Of a stretch of 64,000 nt of DNA, positions 1-9,678 are shown piece after piece. The notes beneath the pieces are model-generated. The model was not told the DNA's origin, searched no databases, and saw only the letters and a list, made by a program, of their open reading frames with translations. Position 1 is the stretch's first letter; each line of letters opens with the position of its first letter. A program made the translations under genes and the position numbers. Source of the stretch: Marinomonas profundi (lineage in GTDB: Bacteria; Pseudomonadota; Gammaproteobacteria; Pseudomonadales; Marinomonadaceae); assembly GCF_020694005.1 (NCBI RefSeq), contig NZ_CP073013.1, forward strand, positions 3,234,578 through 3,298,577, read 5' to 3'.

Positions 1-141
1 GTGACGACAAGCGCGCCAGATTTTTATACCGGTGATGCCGATAAGGTGCAAAAAACCTTGGCAAAGCTAGCGCACAAAGAAGAAGAGCTTGAAACCACCA
101 TGGAGCGTTGGTTAGAGCTTGAAACGATGCAAAACGGATAA
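1..141 (+). CDS. uup: ABC-F family ATPase Uup, C-terminal end (partial)
   Basis: Only the last 46 residues are in the window; the gene begins upstream. The visible tail (FYTGDADKVQ, then KLAHKEEELE and ERWLELE) is a charged helical segment of the kind that ends Uup-type ABC-F proteins, where a C-terminal coiled coil binds DNA or the ribosome. Known for the family: soluble ATPases that act on translating ribosomes and affect transposon excision. Inference rests on the tail alone, because no ATPase motif is visible. The stop lies 21 bases before the DUF2760 gene. Confidence 0.7.
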   Translation: MTTSAPDFYTGDADKVQKTLAKLAHKEEELETTMERWLELETMQNG

Positions 142-162
142 ACTGTGCAAAACGGGTAAAGT

Positions 163-771
163 ATGACAAACAAAATAACACCAGTTTCATTTGTACCGCG
201 CTTGTTTGGCGCGTTTGGGCAGTTTTTTAAATACATGGCGAGCGGCGATTACGCTGCTCGCTGTCAAGCTGCAGCCCAAGGCGAGCAATTCGCTTTTGAA
301 GTGGAACCAAAAATCATTACAGAAGAGGTGGAAGTGATTCGTGAAATCGAAGTCGCTGCGCCTGTTTTGGACACGGTTAACGCTGACGGCGCACATCAAT
401 TATTGCAACTGCTGCAACAGGAAGCGCGTTTTATCGACTTTATCCAAGAAAGCATTGATGATTACAGTGATGCGGATGTGGGTGCTGCCTCTCGCCAAAT
501 TCACGCGGGTTGCGCGAAAGTATTGCAGCAACATTTTACTATTGATGTGGTGTCTCTCGACGTAGTGAACACCGCAGCGGAAAATAGCCGTGTGGAAGTG
601 CCATCTGGCTACGATGCAAAGCAGATCAAGCTGGAAGGCCGTGTAAAAGGCGATGGTCCATACGCTGGCACGCTTATTCATCCCGGTTGGAAAGTGACCG
701 AAACGCGCTTGCCAAAAGTTACTAATACGGAAAGCCTACATATTTTAGCGCCAGCTGAAGTCGAGGTATAA
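163..771 (+). CDS. DUF2760 domain protein, Hsp70-associated
   Basis: A 202-residue protein with a short N-terminal segment (VPRLFGAFGQFFKYM) that could lie on a membrane, then a soluble domain ending in GDGPYAGTLIHPGWKV and LPKV. This pattern matches DUF2760, a family of unknown activity that is typically encoded directly before Hsp70-like genes. It is followed after 4 bases by the first Hsp70 gene, so the three genes are almost certainly co-transcribed. A role as a partner or cofactor of the two chaperones is inference from position. No catalytic motif is recognisable. Confidence 0.8.
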   Translation: MTNKITPVSFVPRLFGAFGQFFKYMASGDYAARCQAAAQGEQFAFEVEPKIITEEVEVIREIEVAAPVLDTVNADGAHQLLQLLQQEARFIDFIQESIDDYSDADVGAASRQIHAGCAKVLQQHFTIDVVSLDVVNTAAENSRVEVPSGYDAKQIKLEGRVKGDGPYAGTLIHPGWKVTETRLPKVTNTESLHILAPAEVEV

Positions 772-775
772 ACCC

Positions 776-2566
776 ATGAGTCAATATTTTATTGGTATCG
801 ACCTAGGTACCACCCATTCGGCTGTCTATTATTCGCTGTCCAGTCAGGCGAAATCTGAGGCGAAATCTGACGCGGATCAGTTTGGGCGTCTTCAGCAATT
901 GGCGATTCCGCAGTTTATCGCCGCCGGTCAAGTGGATGCTCGTCCTTTGTTGCCTTCGTTTGTCTACTTTCCTCATAAAACCGAATTTTTAGAAAGCGAC
1001 TTGCTGTTGCCTTGGGGTAAAGCCTCTTCCATTGTAGGCCAGTTGGCGCGTGAATTGGGCGCGAAATCCTCAGGTCGATTGGTGCAAAGTGCCAAGAGCT
1101 GGTTGTGTCATGCTCGCGTCAGTGCTGATGAAGCGGTTTTGCCAGTAGACGTACTGGAAGAGGTGGAAAAAGTCTCTCCAGCACAGGTAACGGAAACCTT
1201 GTTGGCCTATTTAGTCAATGCGTGGGCCAATCAATTTCCGCAGGCGCCGATTGCTGAACAAACGGTTGTCATCACGGTGCCAGCGTCTTTTGACCCTGCG
1301 GCTCGTGCGATTACCGAGCAAGCGGCAGAAAAAGTCGGTCTGCGTGCGCGTTTGATCGAAGAGCCATTAGCGGCGTTCTACGCTTGGTTAAGTGATCAAC
1401 AAAACTGGACCGACAGTCTAGCCGTTAACGACCATATTTTGGTTGTTGATGTGGGCGGTGGTACGACGGATTTGTCATTAATCCAAGCGGTTGAGCAAGA
1501 GGGCGCTCTTGGCCTAGAACGCGTGGCAGTAGGGCGTCATATCTTACTTGGCGGCGACAATATGGATTTGACGTTGACCTATCATTTAGCGGCTCAATTG
1601 GCGCAAAACGGTACCAACCTTGAGCCTTGGCAAATTAGCGGTTTAACCCAAGCTTGTCGTGACGCAAAAGAGCGTTTGTTATCGAACGCAGATTTAGAGG
1701 AAGTAAGTGTTGTCGTTCCCAGTCGCGGTCGTAGTTTGTTTAACAACAGCATTAAGGCGGCGTTAACGCAAAACGACGTTCAACAGCTTTTGATTGATGG
1801 CTTCTTTCCACAAGTGGCGTTAGGTGAGCAAGCTCAGAAAAATGCACGCAGTGGCTTTAGTGCGATTAATTTGGATTACGAAGGTGATCCAGCGATTACG
1901 CGTCATATTAGTGAATTTTTGTCTCAGCACAAGGTGACGCCAAGCAAGGTTTTGCTAAACGGTGGCGTGTTTAACGCCAGTGTGATTCGCAGCATACTAG
2001 AAGCGCGGCTGGCCGCAATGCTGTCTGAGTCGTTAAGCGGCAGAGAGTTAACCATGTTGACGCCGTCCCATTTAGATCATGCGGTTGCCAAAGGCGCGAC
2101 GTATTATGCTCAAGTACAAGCGGAAGGCGGCGTCAAAGTTAAAAGTGGTTTGGCCGCCAACTATTACATCGGCGTTGCCAGTCCAATGCCAGCCATTCCT
2201 GGCATGGCGCCGCCCGTGGACGCTATTTGTGTTGCGCCATTTGGATTGGAAGAAGGTTCAGAAGAGCAGATGCTGCCGAACGAGTTTTCGCTGCTGGTAG
2301 GGGAAAGTGTCACTTTTCGTTTTTTTCAATCCAAAAACAGCGAAGCGCACTCTGTCGGCAAAGTAATTGCGTCTTTTTCGATTGCTCAGCTTAACGAATT
2401 GAATCCTTTGTCGGTGCGTTTAGACGCAGGTCATTATCAGGCTGGCGACATGGTGCGAGTGTATTTAACGGCTCGTGTTACCGAATTGGGATTATTGCTA
2501 TTGCAAGCGCACGATACTCAATCTGAGCTAAGTTGGACCATTGAGTTTCAAGTCAGGGAGTCTTAA
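776..2566 (+). CDS. Hsp70 family protein (DnaK/YegD-like), short form
   Basis: A 596-residue Hsp70-type ATPase. The N-terminus carries the first phosphate loop (GIDLGTTHSAV), the second phosphate loop follows near residue 225 (VVDVGGGTTDLSL), and the adenosine motif is near residue 400 (LNGGVFNASV). About 120 residues remain after the ATPase domain (from roughly residue 465), shorter than the DnaK substrate-binding domain plus lid, and no EEVD-type tail is seen. It therefore belongs to the divergent Hsp70 group rather than DnaK itself. It lies 4 bases after the DUF2760 gene and 3 bases before a second Hsp70 gene. Substrate unknown. Confidence 0.9.
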   Translation: MSQYFIGIDLGTTHSAVYYSLSSQAKSEAKSDADQFGRLQQLAIPQFIAAGQVDARPLLPSFVYFPHKTEFLESDLLLPWGKASSIVGQLARELGAKSSGRLVQSAKSWLCHARVSADEAVLPVDVLEEVEKVSPAQVTETLLAYLVNAWANQFPQAPIAEQTVVITVPASFDPAARAITEQAAEKVGLRARLIEEPLAAFYAWLSDQQNWTDSLAVNDHILVVDVGGGTTDLSLIQAVEQEGALGLERVAVGRHILLGGDNMDLTLTYHLAAQLAQNGTNLEPWQISGLTQACRDAKERLLSNADLEEVSVVVPSRGRSLFNNSIKAALTQNDVQQLLIDGFFPQVALGEQAQKNARSGFSAINLDYEGDPAITRHISEFLSQHKVTPSKVLLNGGVFNASVIRSILEARLAAMLSESLSGRELTMLTPSHLDHAVAKGATYYAQVQAEGGVKVKSGLAANYYIGVASPMPAIPGMAPPVDAICVAPFGLEEGSEEQMLPNEFSLLVGESVTFRFFQSKNSEAHSVGKVIASFSIAQLNELNPLSVRLDAGHYQAGDMVRVYLTARVTELGLLLLQAHDTQSELSWTIEFQVRES

Positions 2567-2569
2567 AAC

Positions 2570-5314
2570 ATGGTGCAAGCCACTTTTCGTTCCGCTTATC
2601 GGGTTGGGATCGATTTAGGGACGACCAATTGTGTTGTCTCTTATTTCTCGTTACCAAAGGGCTCATCAAGAGACAGTTCAACCTCGAATGTGCCTACACT
2701 GTTACCCATTTCTCAGGTGATGGCTGATGGCTCGGTGCAAGAGTTTACCTATTTGCCGAGTGCGATTTATGTCTTAGCGGCGGATGAAATCGGTAAAATT
2801 GATCCGGTTTTGCCTTGGCGTCATCATGACAAAGAGCGCGTGGTTGGCGTGGGGGCTTTGGCTCTGGGTCAACGCCGAGCGGGGCAATTAGTGCAAAGCG
2901 CGAAAAGTTGGTTGAGTCATCGTCAAGTAGATCGTCGTGCGGCGATCCTGCCTTGGGCGAGCGAGTTTTCTAAGAAACTCAGCCCGCTTGAGGCGAGTAA
3001 GGTCCTTTTATTACACATCAAGCAGAACTGGAATCATCGTTTTCCAGATGCGCCGTTAGAGTCTCAAGCCATTGCGTTGACCTTACCTGCTTCTTTTGAT
3101 GAGGAAGCGCGAGCGCTAACCTTGGAGGCGGCCAAACTGGCTGGTTTAGAGGATTTATATCTGTTGGAAGAGCCGCAAGCGGCTTGTTACCACTATATTA
3201 GTGATGATGAAAAGCTCGCCGCGTTAGCCGATAAAAAAATGCTCTTAGTGGTCGATATTGGCGGCGGCACCAGTGATTTTAGTTTGGTGGCTATTCACCC
3301 AGCATCTGCAAAAACGACAAGCCTGTCTCTTAAACGTGTCGCCGTCGGCGAGCACTTATTGTTAGGCGGCGATAACCTGGATCAAGCCTTGGCGTTCCAG
3401 TTGGATCCTAAACAAATTTCGGCGTTATCGGCCACACGCTTAGCGGCTTTGGTTCAACAAACCCGTCAAGCCAAAGAAACCTTGTTGGCTGAAAACGCAG
3501 CAGAATCCTTGAGCATTACCGTGCTGGGCGGCGGCAGTCGCCTCATTGGCGGCTCGCAAAAGTTTGATGTCTCCAGAGAAACCTTATTAGAGCAAATTCG
3601 CAGTGGTTTTTTCCCTCTGGTTAATCGCGATGACAAGGTGCAAAAAAGTGATTACGCCATGCACACCTTGGGTTTGCCTTATGAATCCGACCCTGCTTTT
3701 ACGCGCCATTTGGCGGCGTTTTTACAGCAACATAAAGCTGTCATTGAAGCGGCAACCGGCACGGCTATGCCAGATGCGGTGTTGTTTAATGGCGGCTTGT
3801 TTAACAGTCCTGTTTTAAAAGCGCGTTTATTAGAGCAGCTCAATGCTTGGTCTTCTGAGCCGATTCTTGCTTGCTCTGCAGACGAACCTAATGATGCGGT
3901 TGCCAAAGGCGCCGTGATGTATTTAAACGCCTTAGCTGGCGACAGTACGCGCATTGAAAGTGGCGTGGCACACAGCTTGTATTTAAAAGTTGGCGAGGAT
4001 CAATTTGTCGGCATCTTGCCAAAGGACACCTTAAAAGGCGAAGTCGTTCGCTTAGAGCAAGAATTTTTTGTCACTTTAGGTCAGCAAGTGCAGTTTCCCT
4101 TATATCGCTCTGACGACCATATTGATGGTGTGGCGGGTAAAATGCGTGGCGCGGAGGGTTTGCATTACATTTCTACCTTGATGACAGAGTTGGACGGCGC
4201 CATCGATTCGCCAGAAACCGCAGTGACCTTGTCGGTGCAAATGACCGAAGTCGGCGTGTTGCAAGTATTGTTAAACGCCCATAATCAGCGGGATCAATGG
4301 CGTTTGGATTTCTCTACCCAGCCAAATTCTGAAATGATGGGCGCTGAGAAAAATAAGGATGGCGTAGGTTTACTGCATGCCAATATGGGACAAGCGGAAG
4401 AGCATTTAACTCGGTGTTTTTCCAGCGCAGGGCAGAAGCAAAGCCCGGATTTGGTCAAGTCTCTTAAACAAGATTTGGATCAATTATTAGGCAATCGAGA
4501 CGATTGGAACCTTGCCACATCGCGTCGCTTGGTGGATAAACTGTTAAGTGTAAAATCCGGTCGAAGCAAAAGCGCCCAGCATGAGCGCCAATGGTTGCAA
4601 CTGATGGGCTATTGTTTGCGTCCGGGCTTTGGCGCCGCCGATGATTTGGCCCGTGTTCAGCAAGTGATTAACGCAACCAAAGCCGGTACTCAGTTCGATA
4701 CGGCACCGGTTTGGGGGCAATATTGGACCCTGTATCGCCGCATTGCTGGCGGTTTATCAGTGGATCAACAAACGCATTTGTTCAAGCAGTTTAGCCAATA
4801 CTATTCGCCAACCGGGCAAAGGTCGCGCGATAAGATGAAAGCCCTGACAACCAAGTCCAGTGACGATTTAATTCGTTTAGTCGGGGCGTTGGAAAACGTG
4901 TCGAACGAAAATAAAGTTACCACCATTGATTGGTTGTTAAAGCGCCTGCAAAAGACCTCTGAACCAGACACGGCTTGGTGGACAATAGGGCGAATTGCCT
5001 CTCGTCATCTCTTGTCGGGTAAACAAGAGCAAAGAATTTCAGAAGACGCATTGTTGCCGATTTTAGAGATGGTTTTAAAAGAAGATTGGAAAAAACGTAA
5101 ACAGGCAGGCTTAGCCGCGGTGTTGATGAGCCAAGTCAGCGTCGGCGAAGCCGATAAACTTAGCGCCTTGCGCAAAAAAATAGCGAATAAACTCAAAAAA
5201 GACAAATGCCCAGCGCAATGGCTTGAGCGTTTAGAAAGCCAGATTGAGATCAACAGCGACGAGCTCAATGCCTTGGTGGGCGAGAGTTTACCGATTGGGT
5301 TACGGTTGTCATAA
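2570..5314 (+). CDS. Hsp70 family protein with long C-terminal extension (DUF3731-type)
   Basis: A 914-residue Hsp70 paralogue. ATPase motifs are intact: GIDLGTTNCVV near the start, VVDIGGGTSDFSL near residue 228, and FNGGLFNSPV near residue 405. After a short beta-rich region comes an extra helical domain of about 300 residues (from about 600, beginning near EEHLTRCFSSAG) that DnaK lacks and that matches the position of DUF3731 in this subfamily. It resembles the preceding Hsp70 in order of motifs (QSAKSWL is shared) so the two are diverged duplicates. It ends 7 bases from the convergent mltC gene. Confidence 0.9.
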   Translation: MVQATFRSAYRVGIDLGTTNCVVSYFSLPKGSSRDSSTSNVPTLLPISQVMADGSVQEFTYLPSAIYVLAADEIGKIDPVLPWRHHDKERVVGVGALALGQRRAGQLVQSAKSWLSHRQVDRRAAILPWASEFSKKLSPLEASKVLLLHIKQNWNHRFPDAPLESQAIALTLPASFDEEARALTLEAAKLAGLEDLYLLEEPQAACYHYISDDEKLAALADKKMLLVVDIGGGTSDFSLVAIHPASAKTTSLSLKRVAVGEHLLLGGDNLDQALAFQLDPKQISALSATRLAALVQQTRQAKETLLAENAAESLSITVLGGGSRLIGGSQKFDVSRETLLEQIRSGFFPLVNRDDKVQKSDYAMHTLGLPYESDPAFTRHLAAFLQQHKAVIEAATGTAMPDAVLFNGGLFNSPVLKARLLEQLNAWSSEPILACSADEPNDAVAKGAVMYLNALAGDSTRIESGVAHSLYLKVGEDQFVGILPKDTLKGEVVRLEQEFFVTLGQQVQFPLYRSDDHIDGVAGKMRGAEGLHYISTLMTELDGAIDSPETAVTLSVQMTEVGVLQVLLNAHNQRDQWRLDFSTQPNSEMMGAEKNKDGVGLLHANMGQAEEHLTRCFSSAGQKQSPDLVKSLKQDLDQLLGNRDDWNLATSRRLVDKLLSVKSGRSKSAQHERQWLQLMGYCLRPGFGAADDLARVQQVINATKAGTQFDTAPVWGQYWTLYRRIAGGLSVDQQTHLFKQFSQYYSPTGQRSRDKMKALTTKSSDDLIRLVGALENVSNENKVTTIDWLLKRLQKTSEPDTAWWTIGRIASRHLLSGKQEQRISEDALLPILEMVLKEDWKKRKQAGLAAVLMSQVSVGEADKLSALRKKIANKLKKDKCPAQWLERLESQIEINSDELNALVGESLPIGLRLS

Positions 5315-5321
5315 TAAAATA

Positions 5322-6506
5322 TTACTCATAGCTCTTTTTCGCCTTGGTGACTTTTTCTAGGTAGTTTCGTGACTCCATTTTGGGGTGGTCGTAGCGGAGT
5401 TTTTTATACACATTGCTGGTGGAGGTTTGGTTTATTTTGTTCATCGCTCGTGTTCGATCGCTGTCGAATGTTTTTAATACGTTGCCGGTGCCGCCGTTGT
5501 AAGCAGAGATCATGGAGTATTCTTGGCTGAGTTTATCGGTGACTTTGACCAGGTAGCGATTCTGTAAAATATATAAATAAGCACTGCCAATATCGATATT
5601 GCGTTCAGGCGAAAAAAGGATTTCTTTGGTCGGTTCGCCTGACTGCTTCTTCACCAAGTTATAGACGTCTCTACCTGCGGTGGCAGGGACAACTTGCATT
5701 AAGCCATAAGCGTTCGCTGGGCTGACGGCGTAAGGGTTAAAAGAGCTTTCTGTTTCAATAATGCCGTAAATGAGGGCTGGCGATAAGTTATAGCGCTTCG
5801 CGGCGGCGATGACATATTGGCTGTATTTTTCTTGGCGCAGGTGCTCGTGCTGTGCAACAAGGTTGAATTCCACCGCGTAAACGGTTTTGCCATTCGAGCT
5901 GGATTTTTTCAGCTGATTGCTGACAAGGTAATTTGAGTAACGCTCGGCTCGCCAGCGATATTGCACGAGTTTTCCATCGTGATCCATGACTTGCGGATAC
6001 AAGAAAGGCACGCCTTCTGTATCTGGTGCGTCACTGGAGAAAATATCGGTTTTGGTGGGGTCTGCGGTCGTGAGTAGCGTGGTCGCCACGGCCTTTTTCA
6101 AGGTGTCCAGCGGCGAGTTGGTGGTTAGGGTTTCGACACGCACTGTGCCTTTTTCAAAGTCGACAATGGTTCTTGCTTGGTAGTCGTTGGTGTATTTGAC
6201 GTACTTTTTCTTATCGGGCAGTTCGCTGTTGCTTTTGCCCCATTTTTTATTCACTTTTTGGTCAAGTTCTGCATACAGGGCTTGAATGGCTTTAATGTCG
6301 GCATTGACTAAGTCTCTGGTGACTTTGGCCTGTTTGGCGATGGCTTTTACATCGTCAATATCGTCGGCTGCTTTTATTTGTTTTGATAGTTGCTTCACCG
6401 AATCTGCAGAGTCGAAGGATAACGACAAGGATTCGCAGCCACTTAATGTGAGTAATATAAGGCCAATTGGTACAAAGGCGGATTGGCGAACAATAGTCTT
6501 TAACAT
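5322..6506 (-). CDS. mltC: Membrane-bound lytic murein transglycosylase C (MltC)
   Basis: A lipoprotein that cleaves peptidoglycan between MurNAc and GlcNAc from the outer membrane. The start is placed at an ATG giving MLKTIVRQSAF rather than the upstream TTG; a hydrophobic signal with lipobox LSGC follows. An N-terminal DUF3393-type domain leads to a C-terminal lysozyme-like SLT domain with the catalytic glutamate in GIIETESSFNPYA, then YGLMQVVP and SAYNGGTGNV. At 394 residues it is a little longer than E. coli MltC (359). It is separated by 24 bases from the next gene upstream on the same strand. Confidence 0.93.
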   Translation of the reverse strand: MLKTIVRQSAFVPIGLILLTLSGCESLSLSFDSADSVKQLSKQIKAADDIDDVKAIAKQAKVTRDLVNADIKAIQALYAELDQKVNKKWGKSNSELPDKKKYVKYTNDYQARTIVDFEKGTVRVETLTTNSPLDTLKKAVATTLLTTADPTKTDIFSSDAPDTEGVPFLYPQVMDHDGKLVQYRWRAERYSNYLVSNQLKKSSSNGKTVYAVEFNLVAQHEHLRQEKYSQYVIAAAKRYNLSPALIYGIIETESSFNPYAVSPANAYGLMQVVPATAGRDVYNLVKKQSGEPTKEILFSPERNIDIGSAYLYILQNRYLVKVTDKLSQEYSMISAYNGGTGNVLKTFDSDRTRAMNKINQTSTSNVYKKLRYDHPKMESRNYLEKVTKAKKSYE

Positions 6507-6530
6507 TAAGTGGCGTTCCAATAGATTCAA

Positions 6531-8717
6531 TCAGTTAGCGGTGTTGGCTTGACGAGCTTGATGAAGTTTTTTGTAGCTTTCAATCAAGCGTAAATGCGGT
6601 TCGATGCCTTCAAGCTGCATGCTGGTTTTCGTTAGGCCATAAAAACGCACTTCGCCAGTCACGGAACCAATAACGTTTTCCATCACTTCTTTACCGAACA
6701 TGCGGCTAAAGTGATGGACAAAGTCGTCTAACGCTAACTCCTCGTCTAGCGTGACTTCTAGCACCGCACTCATGGCTTGGTAGAAGAGACCACGCTTTAC
6801 GCTGTTGTCGTTAAACTGAAGGTATTCGCCGACGAGTTCTAAGGCTTCTTCGTGTTCACCCAGGGCTAAATAAATCAGGATTTTAAGTTCCATGATGGTC
6901 AGCTGACCCCATACGGTATTTTCATCAAACACAATGCCGATTAACGTGGGGATGTCGGTGTAGTTATCCAGTTGGCTGTCTTCAAGGCGGCTGACCAGTT
7001 TAGCAAGTTGTTTATCACTCAATGAGTGCAAGTTTAAGATGTCTTCGCGATAATCCAGCGCCTTGTTGGTGTTGTCCCAGACTAGGTCTTCCACTGGATA
7101 GACCTCAGAATAATCGGGCACCAAAATACGACAGGCTGACGCGCCTAGGTCGCTAAGTTCGGCCACATACACTTCTTTGCCTAGGTCTTCTAAAATGCCA
7201 AATAAGGCGTTGGCCTCTGCTTCGTTGCTGCCAGAAAAATCCCATTCGCAGAAGTCGTAGTCGTGCTTGCTGCTAAAGAAGCGCCAAGAAATTACCCCGG
7301 TTGAGTCAATAAAATGCTCAACGGCGTTTTCGGGTTCGGTCACTGCCATGCTGTTAAAGGTCGGTTTTGGTACATCGTTTAGCCCTTCAAAGCTACGGCC
7401 TTGCATGAGCTCGGTTAAGCTGCGCTCTAACGCCACTTCAAAACTTGGATGGGCACCAAAAGAAGCAAACACACCGCCGGTTTTTGGGTTCATTAGGGTG
7501 ACGTTCATCACCGGGAATTGACCGCCGAGCGAGGCGTCTTTTACCACAATGGGAAAGCCTTGCTCTTCCAAGGCGTTAATGCCCGCGAGTATGCTGGGGT
7601 ATTTTTCCAATACGACCATGGGCACATCGGGTAGGACTATTTCGTCTTCGATGATTTGACGCTTAACGGCACGTTCTAAAATTTCCGACAAGCACTGTAC
7701 TTGTGCTTCTTGTTGGTTGTTGCCCGCGCTCATGCCGTTGCTTAAAAACAAGTTTTCGATCAGGTTCGACGGGAAGTAGACGGTTTCGCCATCGGATCGA
7801 CGGGTGTAGGGAATGGCGCAAATACCGCGTTTTTTATTGCCTGAGTTGGTGTCAATCAGGTGTGAGCCGCGCAGCTCGTCGTCTGGGTTATAAATGTCTA
7901 GACAGTAATCATCCAAGATGCCTTCTGGCAGGGCGTCGTCTTTGCTGAGTGCAAACCACTTTTCATTAGGGTAATGGACAAATTCGCTGTTGGCGATGTC
8001 AGTACCAAAGAATTGGTCGTTATAGAAAAAATTGTTGTTTAAACGCTCGATAAATTCACCAAGGGCAGAACACAGAGCGCTCTCTTTAGAGGCGCCTTTG
8101 CCGTTGGTAAAACACATGGGCGAGGCGGCATCACGGATGTGCAGAGACCACACATTCGGCACGATATTACGCCATGACGAGATTTCTATTTTCATACCGA
8201 GATCGGCTAGCATGGCCGTCATATTGGCGATGGTTTGCTCAAGCGGTAAGTCTTTGCCAAGAATCACCGTATTCGATGAAGCGTCTGGCTGGCCCATCAG
8301 CATGGCATTGGCGTCAGCGTCTAGATTATCAACACTGTCAATTTTAAATTCTGGCCCAGTCTGCACCACTTTTTTAACCGTACAACGATCAATCGAGCGC
8401 AAAATGCCTTGGCGGTCTTTGTCGGAAATATCGTCTGGTAATTCTACTTGAATTTGGAAAATCTGGTTGTAGCGATCTTCTGGGTCGACAATATTGTTCT
8501 GTGACAAGCGGATGTTGTCGGTCGAGATGTCACGTGCTTTGCAATATACCTTGACGAAATAGGCGGCACACAATGCGGACGAGGCAAGGAAATAATCAAA
8601 GGGACTTGGGGCTGAGCCATCACCCTTGTAGCGGATTGGTTGATCGGCGGTGACGGTAAAATCATCAAACTTGGCTTCAAGTCTCAGATTGTCGAGAAAG
8701 TTAACTTTGATTTCCAT
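6531..8717 (-). CDS. ycaO: OsmC domain / YcaO domain fusion protein
   Basis: A 728-residue protein with an N-terminal OsmC-like domain (about residues 1-145) and a YcaO domain after it (recognisable from KEIEISSWRN-like text through CFTNGKGASKESAL, GEFIERL and QVQCLSEILERAVK). In E. coli YcaO, about 586 residues, these ATP-binding segments belong to a kinase-like fold that activates amide backbones, and the protein assists RimO in beta-methylthiolation of ribosomal protein S12. OsmC domains usually handle thiols or peroxides, so the fusion could deliver sulfur or protect the reaction; that is inference. Followed on the same strand by mltC. Confidence 0.88.
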   Translation of the reverse strand: MEIKVNFLDNLRLEAKFDDFTVTADQPIRYKGDGSAPSPFDYFLASSALCAAYFVKVYCKARDISTDNIRLSQNNIVDPEDRYNQIFQIQVELPDDISDKDRQGILRSIDRCTVKKVVQTGPEFKIDSVDNLDADANAMLMGQPDASSNTVILGKDLPLEQTIANMTAMLADLGMKIEISSWRNIVPNVWSLHIRDAASPMCFTNGKGASKESALCSALGEFIERLNNNFFYNDQFFGTDIANSEFVHYPNEKWFALSKDDALPEGILDDYCLDIYNPDDELRGSHLIDTNSGNKKRGICAIPYTRRSDGETVYFPSNLIENLFLSNGMSAGNNQQEAQVQCLSEILERAVKRQIIEDEIVLPDVPMVVLEKYPSILAGINALEEQGFPIVVKDASLGGQFPVMNVTLMNPKTGGVFASFGAHPSFEVALERSLTELMQGRSFEGLNDVPKPTFNSMAVTEPENAVEHFIDSTGVISWRFFSSKHDYDFCEWDFSGSNEAEANALFGILEDLGKEVYVAELSDLGASACRILVPDYSEVYPVEDLVWDNTNKALDYREDILNLHSLSDKQLAKLVSRLEDSQLDNYTDIPTLIGIVFDENTVWGQLTIMELKILIYLALGEHEEALELVGEYLQFNDNSVKRGLFYQAMSAVLEVTLDEELALDDFVHHFSRMFGKEVMENVIGSVTGEVRFYGLTKTSMQLEGIEPHLRLIESYKKLHQARQANTAN

Positions 8718-8755
8718 TAAATAGGGTGTCCGTAAAATAGGCGAGTCGTGTAACG

Positions 8756-8789
8756 CTCATTAGCCAGAAGTTTTGCGCTGGCTAATGAG
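8756..8789 (-). terminator. Hairpin, likely terminator of the siderophore importer operon
   Basis: A perfect 12-base-pair inverted repeat (CTCATTAGCCAG pairing with CTGGCTAATGAG) with a 10-base loop. It lies just past the stop of the ABC ATPase gene and before ycaO on the minus strand. The T tract after it is weak, so termination is probable rather than certain. Confidence 0.6.
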
Positions 8790-8844
8790 TTATAGGGGGG
8801 AATTATCGGTGATAAGGGGGGGCAGAGTAAAATTAAATAATGGA

Positions 8845-9678
8845 TTAATTTCTAATACGTTTCATATTGATCAGAATAGGGCTGCCTGTCATGGGATCGG
8901 GGATAAGATCGCAGTCGACACCGTACAGTTCTCGTACCAATTCTTTTGTCATGACTTCTTTGGGGCTGCCTTGGATAATAATTTCGCCTTTTTTCATCGC
9001 AATAATGTGATCTGAGTAACGGCAAGCGCTGGGTAAGTCGTGAACCACCATGGCAAGGGTTTTGCCTTGTCTGGAGAGGTTTTGAATCAACTCAAACACT
9101 TCAATTTGGTGGCCTAAATCCAGTGCGGAGGTTGGCTCGTCAAGTAAAAGCAAAGGCGTTTCTTGCGCTATCGACATGGCGATCCAGGCGCGTTGACGCT
9201 GACCTCCTGATAAAGTGTCGAGTAGCCGATCTTTTAGCCCTTCTAGGTCTGCCGCGTTTAGGGCGTAGTTAATAGCTTGTTGGTCGTCCATTGCCCATTG
9301 TCTTAATAGGCTTTGGTGCGGGTGGCGGCCAAAGCGAATTAATTCTTCGATGGTAATGCCATCAGGCGCTAAGGTGTCTTGTGGTAGCAGCGCCAAGCGT
9401 TTGGCGACTTCTTTGGAGGGCAGTGAATGGATGTCTTTACCATCGAGCAATACCACGCCAGAGCTGGGTGAATGTACGCGAGACAAGCCGTTTAATAGTG
9501 TCGATTTCCCACAACCGTTTGGCCCAACAATCGCGGTTACCTTGCCCTCGGGTAAGGCAACATCAAGGCCTTCGATAATGCTTATCTTGCCGTGCTTTAA
9601 GGTGAGATTGTCGGCACCAAGGCGAGACTGAAAATGGCGCTGAGAAGGGGATTGATGCTGAGAGGCTGTCGCCGTCAT
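8845..9678 (-). CDS. Ferric-siderophore ABC transporter, ATP-binding protein (FecE/FepC type)
   Basis: A 277-residue cytoplasmic ATPase that powers siderophore import. Walker A is GPNGCGKST near residue 54, the signature is LSGGQRQRAWIAM, Walker B is LLLLDEPTSALD, and the switch histidine is in VVHDLPSACRY. These fit the FecE/FepC/FhuC subfamily. An AAGGA site stands 8 bases before the ATG, and the ATG overlaps the stop of the permease gene by 4 bases, so translation is probably coupled. It is the last gene of the four-gene importer operon. Confidence 0.95.
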   Translation of the reverse strand: MTATASQHQSPSQRHFQSRLGADNLTLKHGKISIIEGLDVALPEGKVTAIVGPNGCGKSTLLNGLSRVHSPSSGVVLLDGKDIHSLPSKEVAKRLALLPQDTLAPDGITIEELIRFGRHPHQSLLRQWAMDDQQAINYALNAADLEGLKDRLLDTLSGGQRQRAWIAMSIAQETPLLLLDEPTSALDLGHQIEVFELIQNLSRQGKTLAMVVHDLPSACRYSDHIIAMKKGEIIIQGSPKEVMTKELVRELYGVDCDLIPDPMTGSPILINMKRIRN

